Source: Chromatiaceae bacterium
GTDB lineage: Bacteria; Pseudomonadota; Gammaproteobacteria; Chromatiales; Chromatiaceae
Direction of reading: 5' to 3'
DNA: 6,390 bases
Assembly: GCA_016880695.1 (NCBI GenBank)
Contig: JAEHCY010000160.1
Coordinates: forward strand, 1 to 6,390
Shown here piece by piece: positions 1 to 5,945 of the stretch. How positions within the stretch are numbered: the first letter of the stretch is position 1; each line of letters starts with the position of its first letter. The notes beneath the pieces were generated by a model. It saw only the letters and a program-made list of their open reading frames with translations, searched no databases and was not told where the DNA came from. The translations under genes were made by a program, and so were the position numbers.

Positions 1-592
1 CGCCGTTGGGCTCCGGGTGGGTGCGGCTGGCCATCAACGGCTTCCAGGGGTCCCAATCCGCGGTTTCGGGGTCGGGGGCCGGCGCCGCGCGAAAGTGCGG
101 CAGGTGAACGCGGATGCGCGGCAGGGTAGGGTCGTCCAGTTCCCCGGCGGTGAGCATGTGCACCCCAGCGGGTATCTCGGCGAGAGTGATTCGGCCATCA
201 CCGCGATGACTCAGCCAGAAGCTGTCGCGCGGATCGGCTACCACCAGGTTGAACGGGCGGTAGGCCGCGGGGTTGAGGTCGGTTAGGGCGCGGGCGGCCT
301 GCTCCGCCTCGGCGTGGTCGAGTGCCTCGAGCACCAGCTCGCCGCGGCTGCGCTTGCCGGGCTCCGGGCCCAGGGTGCCGGTGCGGTTCATGACCGCGGC
401 CACCAGGCCGTGGTCGTTGACGCCGAGCCAGCTCCCGCCGCCCAGCCGATCGAGCCCGGCGACCACCTCGGGCCGGTCGGGCCAGTGGCGCCCCGGCGGC
501 GCGCAGGGGCGCTCGCGCATCTCGTCGCGGTTGGCGGCGATCAAAAGAGGCCAGTGATGCGCCGGGCGGCGCAGGATCACCAGGGTGCACAT
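1..592 (-). CDS. NRDE family protein (TANGO2 homologue), 3' end outside window
   Basis: Read on the minus strand from the ATG at 592-590, the frame stays open to the left edge (197 codons), so the C-terminus is missing; the family is usually about 250-270 residues. The protein opens with Met-Cys, followed by the signature ANRDE (residues 20-24) and the family's ERP (27-29). A GGGSWLGVN block sits at 51-59 and VMNRTG at 67-72. This is the NRDE/TANGO2 pattern. In that family the Cys at position 2 is conserved and resembles an N-terminal nucleophile, which fixes the start although no good Shine-Dalgarno sequence precedes it. The molecular function is unsettled; eukaryotic TANGO2 has been linked to Golgi organisation and to haem or lipid handling. 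No signal peptide is visible, so it is probably cytoplasmic. It is transcribed divergently from the flavin reductase gene. The family call is firm and the function unknown. Confidence 0.9.
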   Translation of the reverse strand, partial: MCTLVILRRPAHHWPLLIAANRDEMRERPCAPPGRHWPDRPEVVAGLDRLGGGSWLGVNDHGLVAAVMNRTGTLGPEPGKRSRGELVLEALDHAEAEQAARALTDLNPAAYRPFNLVVADPRDSFWLSHRGDGRITLAEIPAGVHMLTAGELDDPTLPRIRVHLPHFRAAPAPDPETADWDPWKPLMASRTHPEPNG

Positions 593-626
593 GCGGGACT
601 GGTCGCGGATCGGGGGGCGGGCCGGG

Positions 627-650
627 GTGACAATTTAGCGATGATACACT
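627..650 (+). promoter_or_regulatory. Weak candidate promoter in the divergent NRDE/flavin reductase intergenic region
   Basis: The 124 bp between the two divergent genes is GC-rich except for a short AT-richer patch. On the plus strand, TGATACACT (642-650) resembles an extended -10 element, with GTGACA (627-632) upstream but too close to act as a normal -35. On the minus strand the same patch reads TATCAT, which could serve the NRDE gene. This rests on base composition and loose consensus matches only. Confidence 0.25.
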
Positions 651-716
651 ACCTCCGCCGATCCCAGGCGTGACCCGCGGCGGGGTTACTCGGCGAGAAA
701 CGGAGGCGACCCGCCC

Positions 717-1331
717 ATGATCCTGGATCTATCCGCGCTCACTCCCACCCAGGTCTATTTCCAGATGCTGCAGACGCTGATTCCCCGTCCCATCGCCTGG
801 GTGTTGTCGGAAAACGCCAACGCAAGCCTCAATCTGGCCCCCTTCTCCTACTTCAACGCGGTCTGCAGCGACCCCCCGCTGCTGTTGCTCTCGGTGGGGA
901 AGAAGCCCGATGGTACCTGGAAGGACACCCGGGTGAACATCGAGCAACGCGGCGGCTTTGTGGTGCACATCGCCCACCGGGAGCTGGTGGCTCCCCTTAC
1001 CGAAAGCTCCGCCAGCCTGCCCGCGGGGGTCTCCGAAGTGGAGCGCCTCGGTTTGCGGCTGGCCCCCTTCGCGGGCTTCTCCCTGCCCCGGCTGGCGGAC
1101 TGCCGTATCGCCTTTGCTTGCTACCGCTACGAGATCCGCGAGATCGATGGTACCCCCCAGGCCCTGATCCTCGGGCGGGTAGAACGGATCTTCGTGGAGG
1201 ATGGGGTTGTGGTGCGGGACGCCAAGGGCCGGCCCAAGGTAGCGGCGGAGCGGGTCGATCCCTTGGGCCGGCTTGGAGCAGACGAGTACGTCACCTTTGG
1301 TGAGATTCTTCGGGTTCCACGTCCCGCCTGA
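717..1331 (+). CDS. Flavin reductase family protein (FMN-binding split-barrel)
   Basis: A complete 204-residue protein. The ATG is preceded by GGAGG at 702-706 with a 10-base gap. The N-terminal half carries the flavin reductase-like (DIM6/NTAB, COG1853-type) signature: PRPIAWV at 23-29, then NLAPFSYFNAVCSDPP at 39-54, the loop that in this family binds FMN phosphate and the isoalloxazine ring. It ends with YVTFGEILRV, the usual close of the fold. Length matches single-domain members of the flavoredoxin-like group, which bind FMN and either reduce flavin with NAD(P)H or act as electron carriers. No signal peptide is seen, so it is probably cytoplasmic. No partner monooxygenase lies nearby, so substrate and partner cannot be named. 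The next gene on the same strand starts 228 bp later, too far to assume an operon. Confidence 0.9.
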   Translation: MILDLSALTPTQVYFQMLQTLIPRPIAWVLSENANASLNLAPFSYFNAVCSDPPLLLLSVGKKPDGTWKDTRVNIEQRGGFVVHIAHRELVAPLTESSASLPAGVSEVERLGLRLAPFAGFSLPRLADCRIAFACYRYEIREIDGTPQALILGRVERIFVEDGVVVRDAKGRPKVAAERVDPLGRLGADEYVTFGEILRVPRPA

Positions 1332-1377
1332 GGTGTTCGCTCCGGCTGCGGTGGCCGCGGTTCCGGGAGCGCACCCG

Positions 1378-1420
1378 GGCCAGGTGCTCAGGCCAGGTGC
1401 TCAGGTGCTCAGGGTGCTCA
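1378..1420 (+). repeat. Short tandem repeat, unit GGTGCTCA
   Basis: A 13-mer, GGCCAGGTGCTCA, occurs twice head-to-tail (1378-1390 and 1391-1403). It is followed by two more copies of its last eight bases, GGTGCTCA, at 1404-1411 and 1413-1420. This makes four copies of GGTGCTCA in 38 bp, downstream of the flavin reductase stop. It looks like slippage expansion. The last GGTGC could pair with GCACC (1432-1436) before a CTCTTTC stretch, but that is too weak to call a terminator. Confidence 0.85.
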
Positions 1421-1530
1421 GGGCTGGCGCGGCACCCTCTTTCGTGCAAACATCAAAACGTAGAGGTCGGTAGTCACGCGCGGTCGCGGCGGCCCCGTCA
1501 GTGGGGGTGTGGAGTCGGAGGTAAAGACAA

Positions 1531-1629
1531 ATGCCCGATATAAATCAATCTAGCGGTGGATGGCGGAGGGGTCTGGGTCTGAGGGGATGGAAACCCCCGG
1601 TTGCCCAGACGCCGCGGGTCCGGCCGTGA
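1531..1629 (+). CDS. Possible 32-residue leader ORF ahead of the kinase gene
   Basis: This ORF starts MPDINQSSGG and ends at a TGA at 1627-1629. Its ATG has the best Shine-Dalgarno sequence in the region, GGAGG at 1517-1521 with a 9-base gap. Its stop overlaps an in-frame GTG codon of the kinase (1626) in the arrangement GTGA, typical of translational coupling. It could be a leader peptide that lets ribosomes reach an internal kinase start, or the true kinase N-terminus displaced by a frameshift, or chance. I recognise no family. TATAAA at 1539-1544 lies inside it and could instead be a -10 element for the kinase, in which case the ORF would not be translated. Confidence 0.25.
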   Translation: MPDINQSSGGWRRGLGLRGWKPPVAQTPRVRP

Positions 1630-2747
1630 TCAAATTGGAGACCCTCGAGAGTAGGGCGCGCGCGGTCGCGTCGCGGTTCGGCGGCGGTGACGGAACGGTT
1701 GGGATTGGCCCGCTGGGCAAGGGTCTGATCAACGACACCTTCCTGGTCACGCCAGACGGTGCGCCCAGGTTCGTGCTCCAGCGCCTCAATCGGGGGGTGT
1801 TTCCGGACCCACCCTCGATTCTGCACAACCTGCGTGTGATCGAGGAGTACCTGCAGGGCTCCGCTGCCCCCGAGCGAGGGGGCACCGCGCCGCTGGTGCT
1901 GCCGCGCCTTGTCCGCACCCAGGAGGGCGAGGATTTTCTCGTCGATGGGGAGGGCGACTTCTGGCGAGCGATGGAATATCTCGAGGGCAGCGAAACCCTG
2001 GAGGCCATCGATGACCTGGATCGGGCCGAGCAGGTAGGTCTGGGTCTGGCTCGCTTCCATCGGCTGCTGAGCGGGATCGACACCGACAAGCTGCGGGATA
2101 CCTTGCCGGGGTTTCATGTCACCTCCCAGTATCTGCAGGAATTTCGTGATGTGCTGCAGGCGCTCGAGCTCAGACAGGCGCGGGAGGTTCGCATCTGGGA
2201 GGAGTTCATCACCGAGCGCATGAGTCGGGCCACCGTACTGGAGCAGGCCTGGCATCTGGGCACGACCACCCTCAGGGTGATCCACGGGGACCCCAAGCTC
2301 AACAACTTCCTGTTCTGGCGTTACGGCAAGCGGGTGACGAGCCTCATCGACCTCGACACGGTGAGGCCGGGTCTGATCCACCACGACCTGGGGGACTGCC
2401 TGCGCTCCTGCTGCAACCTGGCCGGCGAGCTGCCGAGCGTGGGCGGTTCGGTGATGTTTGACCTCGATATTGCCACGGCCATCCTGCGGGGGTACCTGAG
2501 CGAGGCCTGGACGTTCCTGCGGCCCGGTGAGGTGGCCTTGATCGGGTCGGCGGTGTGGTTGCTGCCCTTCGAGCTCGGGGTGCGGTTCCTCAACGATTAT
2601 CTGAGCGGCAATCGCTATTTCAAGGTGGCGGAGCCCCAGCAGAACCTGCAGCGGGCGGTGGTGCAGTTCCGCCTCGCCGAGAGCATCGAACGGGCAGAAC
2701 CGCAAATCGAGGAGATTGTCGCCGGTCTGGCGGAGCGTAACGGATGA
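1560..2747 (+). CDS. Phosphotransferase (APH fold), resembles N-acetylhexosamine 1-kinase (NahK)
   Basis: A 395-residue kinase of the aminoglycoside/choline phosphotransferase superfamily. Numbering from the ATG at 1560: a glycine-containing ATP-binding loop (about 47-63, PLGKGLINDTFLV at 51-63); FVLQRLN with VFPDP (71-84), characteristic of NahK-type sugar kinases; the catalytic loop HGDPKLNN at 242-249 (D244 the likely base, N249 a metal ligand); and the metal-binding IDLDT at 263-267 (D264 or D266), followed by GLIHHDLGDCLRSCCN. The C-terminal FLNDYLSGNRYFKV also fits that group. Known members phosphorylate GlcNAc or GalNAc at C1 using ATP. A sugar anomeric kinase is therefore the best inference, but the substrate is unproven. 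No signal peptide is apparent. The start is uncertain: ATG 1560 lacks a ribosome site, ATG 1587 (residue 10) has G-rich sequence upstream, GTG 1626 (residue 23) overlaps the small ORF, and conservation seems to begin only near residue 35. No sugar-nucleotide pyrophosphorylase or phosphorylase is adjacent. Confidence 0.85.
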   Translation: MAEGSGSEGMETPGCPDAAGPAVIKLETLESRARAVASRFGGGDGTVGIGPLGKGLINDTFLVTPDGAPRFVLQRLNRGVFPDPPSILHNLRVIEEYLQGSAAPERGGTAPLVLPRLVRTQEGEDFLVDGEGDFWRAMEYLEGSETLEAIDDLDRAEQVGLGLARFHRLLSGIDTDKLRDTLPGFHVTSQYLQEFRDVLQALELRQAREVRIWEEFITERMSRATVLEQAWHLGTTTLRVIHGDPKLNNFLFWRYGKRVTSLIDLDTVRPGLIHHDLGDCLRSCCNLAGELPSVGGSVMFDLDIATAILRGYLSEAWTFLRPGEVALIGSAVWLLPFELGVRFLNDYLSGNRYFKVAEPQQNLQRAVVQFRLAESIERAEPQIEEIVAGLAERNG

Positions 2748-2841
2748 CAAGCCGCGAGGCGATCGGTTCTGCGAGGGCCGGACCGGCGGCTGAGGGCGCT
2801 GAGGCCGGGGTTGAGTGCAGTGGCGCGGAGGAGCAGAGAAG

Positions 2842-3381
2842 ATGATCAAGTTGCGGGGGATGCAATGGGGCCTGGTCGGGTTGCTGGCGGTGGCGCCGTG
2901 CCTCGGTCTTGCGGGTAGCGAGCGGTCCTCGTCGACGGCTGACACCTCGCGTCACCCCCCGAAACAGGCGGCCCAGGGGAGCGCCGCGCCGCCGCCCGCG
3001 ACCCTCGGTGGCTATGGCAGCGACGGTCGCTATCCTAATGACCCAGGCGATCCCTACGGACGCCCCCAGCGCGTCGATCCGGCCACCGCACACTATTGGT
3101 CGGAGAAGTGTATGGGGCAGCGTGAGTCGGGGTTATCGCCGTTGAACCACTCCCAAGATTGCGACAACCCGGCCTATACCACCGGTTATCCCCCCTACCG
3201 GGGTGGACCCTACGGGTATCCGGCCTACCCGCCGCCCTACCGCGGGGGTGGCGACACTTATATTATCAACCGTAACGAAAACCGCATCGTCTATCCGCGA
3301 CCGCCCGCCCCGCCTGAGCCCCTAGAGCCCCCCGTCGCACCACCGCCGGATCTGCGGCCCCCAGTCCGCAGCCTGCGCTGA
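2842..3381 (+). CDS. Exported Pro/Gly/Tyr-rich protein of unknown function
   Basis: A 179-residue protein that I cannot assign to a family. The ATG at 2842 is chosen over an upstream in-frame GTG at 2815 because GGAGGAG (2827-2833) stands 8 bases before it and a signal peptide then begins at once: basic MIKLR, a hydrophobic core at about 9-24, and probable cleavage after LGLA (about residue 24). C20 follows Pro and does not form a lipobox. The mature part is low complexity: an Ala/Pro stretch (48-53), two YGSDGRYP/DPYGRP-like segments (58-75), a Tyr/Pro/Gly block with PPYRGG occurring twice (117-136), and a Pro-rich tail (about 150-175). C90 and C107 are the only mature cysteines and could form a disulfide. 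It is probably periplasmic or envelope-associated. The kinase gene ends 94 bp upstream, so co-transcription is possible; that gap holds only a short GCCGG/CCGGC palindrome. Confidence 0.75.
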   Translation: MIKLRGMQWGLVGLLAVAPCLGLAGSERSSSTADTSRHPPKQAAQGSAAPPPATLGGYGSDGRYPNDPGDPYGRPQRVDPATAHYWSEKCMGQRESGLSPLNHSQDCDNPAYTTGYPPYRGGPYGYPAYPPPYRGGGDTYIINRNENRIVYPRPPAPPEPLEPPVAPPPDLRPPVRSLR

Positions 3382-3426
3382 GCGGCCGGTTTGTGGGTCG
3401 AGATTGCAGGCATCTGGCGGGCTTTG

Positions 3427-3465
3427 GGCGGCCCCCTAGGTAGCCGCCACCGCTTCGCGGGGCGG
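3427..3465. terminator. GC-rich hairpins between convergent genes, possible bidirectional terminator
   Basis: Two mutually exclusive hairpins lie between the convergent stops at 3381 and 3486. GGCGGC (3427-3432) can pair with GCCGCC (3443-3448) across a 10-base loop. Alternatively CCGCC (3444-3448) pairs with GGCGG (3461-3465), stacked through one bulged A on CCGC/GCGG (3450-3453 and 3457-3460) with a TTC loop. The location suits transcription termination, but neither strand has a T-tract after the stem, so this is not a standard intrinsic terminator. The rest of 3382-3485 shows nothing else. Confidence 0.35.
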
Positions 3466-3485
3466 AACCAGAGGAACGTTGCTCC

Positions 3486-4415
3486 CTAGCGGTCGGCGGC
3501 GAAGCGGAGGGTTTCGGGGTGGAGGTCGTCTCCGGCGCGATAGGTCAGGACCAGGGCGCCGCTTAGGAAGCCGAACTGGCTGACCTTTTGCAGCGCGGCG
3601 AGGTACTGACTCTCCAGGGCCATCGCAGGCTCCGGACAGGCGCGGCGGGTGGCCCCCGGGGGGCCAATGGAGAAGTCGTAGGGGCCAGTGCCCTTGGTCC
3701 CCGCAAAGTAGCGGTTGCAGCCGGCGTTTCCGGAGACCTGGTCGTCCTCGAACGCGATCGAGATGTGGGTCCCCGCTGGGACGGGGCCCTGCCCGCCGAG
3801 GTGCGTGAGGTTCCAGGTGGTACCGGAGAGATCGGCGAGCGAGAGGTGGCCCTGTTCTTCTCGGCCGTTCTCGATCAGCGCCCCCTTCTCCAGGTGATAG
3901 GTCCGGCGCACCTTCAGCGACGGGCAGCAGGCCGCATCGTCGGGTCCCGCTTCCACCAGGTCGAGAACCAGACGCTTGTCTTCCGTCTTCATCGAGCGAA
4001 GCTTCACCCGGTCCCCGAGGAGCTCGGTGGCCACGTTCTCCGGCTCGTCATCGTCATCCCCGGCGAGCACCACCGCCAGGTAGATGCTCTCGCCACTGCC
4101 TCCGGCACTTGCGGCGAGCAGTACCGCGGCGTCGGTGCGACCGTCGTCGTTGAGGTCGGCCGTCACCCGCGTGTCCTCCAGCAGCTTCACCCGCGGCCGC
4201 TCCGCGCTGCCCGCAACCGCTGGCTCGCCTTCGCATTCGCCATCCTTGAGCCGGATCGGCTGCTCGCCGATGCCCTGGTAGGCCAGGTTCCGGAGCTGCT
4301 CGATGCTCGGAGACACCTCGGCTGCGCCCACCGGGCTGGGGCCCACGAGGATCGGGAAGGCCGTGATCACGCATAGGGCCGAGAGGCTGGCGGCTGCGAG
4401 GCGACGTCTGTTCAT
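3486..4415 (-). CDS. Exported META (HslJ-like) domain protein with N-terminal Asp-rich domain
   Basis: A 309-residue protein when started at the ATG at 4415-4413. This start gives a clean signal peptide: MNRRR, a hydrophobic core (about 6-25) and probable cleavage after GAA (about residue 32). A longer in-frame start at 4475 would put a charged, AT-rich-encoded 20-residue extension before the signal and is less likely. The N-terminal mature domain (about 33-190) has a calcium-loop-like DLNDDGRTD (87-95), a Gly/Ser stretch GGSGES (105-110), LGDRVK (133-138) and a CCPS motif (163-166). The C-terminal domain (about 193-305) is META: LSGTTWNL (196-203), GNAGCNRYF (229-237), then a second Cys (C260), the usual pattern with a possible disulfide. 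META domains occur in HslJ-type envelope proteins linked to stress or antibiotic tolerance. The protein is probably periplasmic; its exact role is unknown. It converges with the Pro/Gly/Tyr-rich gene, and the IS lies upstream. Confidence 0.85.
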   Translation of the reverse strand: MNRRRLAAASLSALCVITAFPILVGPSPVGAAEVSPSIEQLRNLAYQGIGEQPIRLKDGECEGEPAVAGSAERPRVKLLEDTRVTADLNDDGRTDAAVLLAASAGGSGESIYLAVVLAGDDDDEPENVATELLGDRVKLRSMKTEDKRLVLDLVEAGPDDAACCPSLKVRRTYHLEKGALIENGREEQGHLSLADLSGTTWNLTHLGGQGPVPAGTHISIAFEDDQVSGNAGCNRYFAGTKGTGPYDFSIGPPGATRRACPEPAMALESQYLAALQKVSQFGFLSGALVLTYRAGDDLHPETLRFAADR

Positions 4416-4446
4416 TTCCGAGTTTTCTTGGTCGCGAATAAACAGT

Positions 4447-4467
4447 AAATGATAAACCAAATCATTT
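4447..4467 (-). promoter_or_regulatory. AT-rich palindrome in the presumed promoter of the META gene
   Basis: AAATGAT (4447-4453) and ATCATTT (4461-4467) form a perfect 7-base inverted repeat around AAACCAA. It sits 32-52 bp upstream of the preferred META start, inside a markedly AT-rich patch (about 4425-4470) in otherwise GC-rich DNA. Minus-strand TATCAT within it (4454-4449) is one base from a consensus -10, with no good -35. This suggests a promoter with an operator for a dimeric regulator. The half-sites recall Fur-type ATCATT arms, but the 7-base centre does not fit the standard Fur box, so no regulator is named. Confidence 0.4.
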
Positions 4468-4512
4468 TTTCTCATCGGCCCGTTGTTGACGAGGATCTAG
4501 GTCGAGGCGATG

Positions 4513-4543
4513 AGACTCGCACCGGGCGGCATCTGGCGAGTCT
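4513..4543. repeat. Perfect 8-bp inverted repeat in the META gene-IS intergenic region
   Basis: AGACTCGC (4513-4520) is the exact reverse complement of GCGAGTCT (4536-4543), with a 15-base loop. It lies between the META gene and the IS. No T-run follows on either strand, so it is not an obvious terminator; it may be an operator or an RNA hairpin. The rest of 4476-4598 shows no gene. Confidence 0.5.
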
Positions 4544-4598
4544 GCCCCTTTCACCCAGGCGCCGCCTGTTCAGCACAGGTCAGTCCTTTCCAATCCTG

Positions 4599-4612
4599 AA
4601 ATGAGCCTGAAG
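4599..4612 (+). repeat. Left terminal inverted repeat of the IS
   Basis: AAATGAGCCTGAAG, 17 bases beyond the transposase stop, is an exact 14-base match in inverted orientation to both right-end copies. The match decays immediately outside (left CTGAAATG against right GACAAATG), so this end is shorter or more diverged than the right. Only one copy is present here. Confidence 0.8.
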
Positions 4613-4628
4613 GGGGTAGGTTCTGGGG

Positions 4629-5876
4629 CTAGGCGGCGGGTTGATGGGCTTGGTTGATGGAACCGAACAAGGTTGTCCGAGCCTGGTTGAGGCGAAGGGC
4701 GGCCTCATTATCGCTGATGGCATAGGCGAGGGCATCGAGTTGTTGGAAGCTGACAGCGGGTTTGAGGTAACTGGCGGCGTCAGGGAGCGATTTGAGCTTC
4801 TCGTAGGGGGTGGTCATGGTGGCGTAGGGGTAGCGCTTGCGCAGCCGGCCCTTGGCGTCGATCGCCTCGGTGGGGAAGAAGCAGGGGCGGTGGAAGTTGA
4901 GGTAGGGAGACAGGACCCCTTGGGCGAAGTCGTTAACCTGTTGGGCAAAGCGGCCCGGGATGTGGCTGTAGCCGAGGTGCTTGCGCACCACCGAGCCGTT
5001 CTTGCTCTCGGCCAGGGCGTTGTCGTTGGTGCGGCGCGCGCGCGACTTGGTGAACTCGGCATGAAGCTTCGCCAACAGGGCGGCGACCCGGGCGTTGATG
5101 TACTCCGAGCCGTTGTCGCTGTGGAAGCCGAGGATGACGAAGGGGAAGGCGTCGAGCAGGGCGGCCAGGACCGGCAGGAGGAAGTACTCGCTGATGCGCT
5201 CCACACTGCCGACGAACTGGAACTGGGTGACCTCGTCGACCAGATTGATGTGGTAGAGCCCCTTGACCCCATCGAGATCGCCCTGGTGGACGGAGTCGAC
5301 CCGCAGGAAGCCCGGGCGGCCTTCAGGACGGGGACGGCGCCGCTCGCCGATGCGGATCGGTACCGCCCGGGTCTTGTCCACCCGCCCCCGGCAGCGCTGA
5401 TAGGTCTGGGAGCCCCGCAGGTTGTACAGGTGACCGTTGGAGATCCCGGCCAGGCGCTCGTAGCGGGCATCGCCGAAGACCTCCCAGGCCCGCTCACAGA
5501 GCTTGCGCGTGGCCGGCCCCGAGAGGTTGCCATGCAGCGCATCGACCTCGGCCAGCAGGCGGATGTCCTCGGGCGTGTAGCGCCGTGCGAAGGGCCGCGC
5601 CGGGGCACCACGGCGGTCATACAGCCGCTCACCGGCCAGGTGCCGGGCGAGGAGCCGCGCGCTCTGCGCCCGTGACAACCCTGTCACTTTGCCCACATAG
5701 GCCCGCAGCAACCCCTTCTCGGCCCTGCCCAGGCGGGCGTACCCGAAGCGGCGCAACGTCTCGGCGATGAAGCCATAGGCCACCTCACGCTGCGGGGTCT
5801 TGATCTCAACCCCCTGGCTGCCCGCCAGGAAGCCACCTATGTCGTCAAGGGTCTTCAACCCCTGGGTCTGGAGCAT
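4629..5876 (-). CDS. IS transposase, DDE integrase-core (DD35E)
   Basis: Catalyses cut or copy-and-insert movement of the surrounding IS. With the ATG at 5876 it has 415 residues. GGGAGG (minus strand, 5891-5886) stands 9 bases before that ATG; a GTG at 5879 and ATGs at 5885 and 5921 are in-frame alternatives, the last lying inside the terminal repeat. An N-terminal helix-turn-helix-like region (about 53-80, with GLSRAQSARLLARHL) should bind the ends. The integrase core carries the triad D194 (in VDSVHQGD), D254 (in HSDNGSEY) and E290 (in NALAESKNG), with exactly 35 residues between the second and third, as in rve-type transposases and retroviral integrases. The core is followed by a C-terminal domain containing TPYEKLKSLPDA and SDNEAALRLNQAR. 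The frame is uninterrupted and all catalytic residues are present, so the enzyme is probably functional. I do not assign it to a named IS family. Confidence 0.9.
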   Translation of the reverse strand: MLQTQGLKTLDDIGGFLAGSQGVEIKTPQREVAYGFIAETLRRFGYARLGRAEKGLLRAYVGKVTGLSRAQSARLLARHLAGERLYDRRGAPARPFARRYTPEDIRLLAEVDALHGNLSGPATRKLCERAWEVFGDARYERLAGISNGHLYNLRGSQTYQRCRGRVDKTRAVPIRIGERRRPRPEGRPGFLRVDSVHQGDLDGVKGLYHINLVDEVTQFQFVGSVERISEYFLLPVLAALLDAFPFVILGFHSDNGSEYINARVAALLAKLHAEFTKSRARRTNDNALAESKNGSVVRKHLGYSHIPGRFAQQVNDFAQGVLSPYLNFHRPCFFPTEAIDAKGRLRKRYPYATMTTPYEKLKSLPDAASYLKPAVSFQQLDALAYAISDNEAALRLNQARTTLFGSINQAHQPAA

Positions 5877-5909
5877 CACGATCATCCTCCCATGATGCCC
5901 ACATCCCGC

Positions 5910-5932
5910 CTTCAGGCTCATTTGTCCCTGGA
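5910..5932 (-). repeat. Right-end IS repeat, inner copy
   Basis: Carries the 14-mer CTTCAGGCTCATTT (inverted relative to the left end), extended as GTCCCTGGA. The repeat contains the ATG of the longest transposase frame (5921), so the end sequence and the gene's 5' part overlap. It matches the outer copy at 21 of 23 positions. Confidence 0.8.
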
Positions 5933-5945
5933 ATCACGTACTCCG

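Noticed and set aside
198..590. 130-codon minus-strand frame starting at GTG 590
   Set aside because: Out of frame with the NRDE gene that covers the same bases; its translation is Arg/Pro/Ala-rich low complexity.
1363..1378. CCGGG/CCCGG hairpin after the flavin reductase as a terminator
   Set aside because: Five-base stem with no T-tract; common by chance in GC-rich DNA.
1273..1473. 66-codon plus-strand frame across the end of the flavin reductase and the tandem repeat
   Set aside because: It overlaps the real gene in another frame, has no ribosome site, and its middle is simply the translated repeat.
1545..2945. 466-codon open frame on the minus strand opposite the kinase
   Set aside because: The kinase motifs on the plus strand are unambiguous. 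The antisense frame is rich in Arg, Pro and Gln with no recognisable domain, the usual shadow of a GC-rich gene.
3588..4376. 262-codon plus-strand frame opposite the META gene
   Set aside because: Arg/Val/Gly-rich shadow; the opposite strand has a signal peptide and a META domain.
3409..4538. Eleven-base match GGCATCTGGCG at 3409-3419 and 4528-4538
   Set aside because: A few 11-base matches are expected by chance in a window of this size.
4641..5675. 344-codon plus-strand frame opposite the transposase
   Set aside because: Antisense shadow of a clear DD35E transposase; its Val/Gly/Asp-rich translation matches no family I know.
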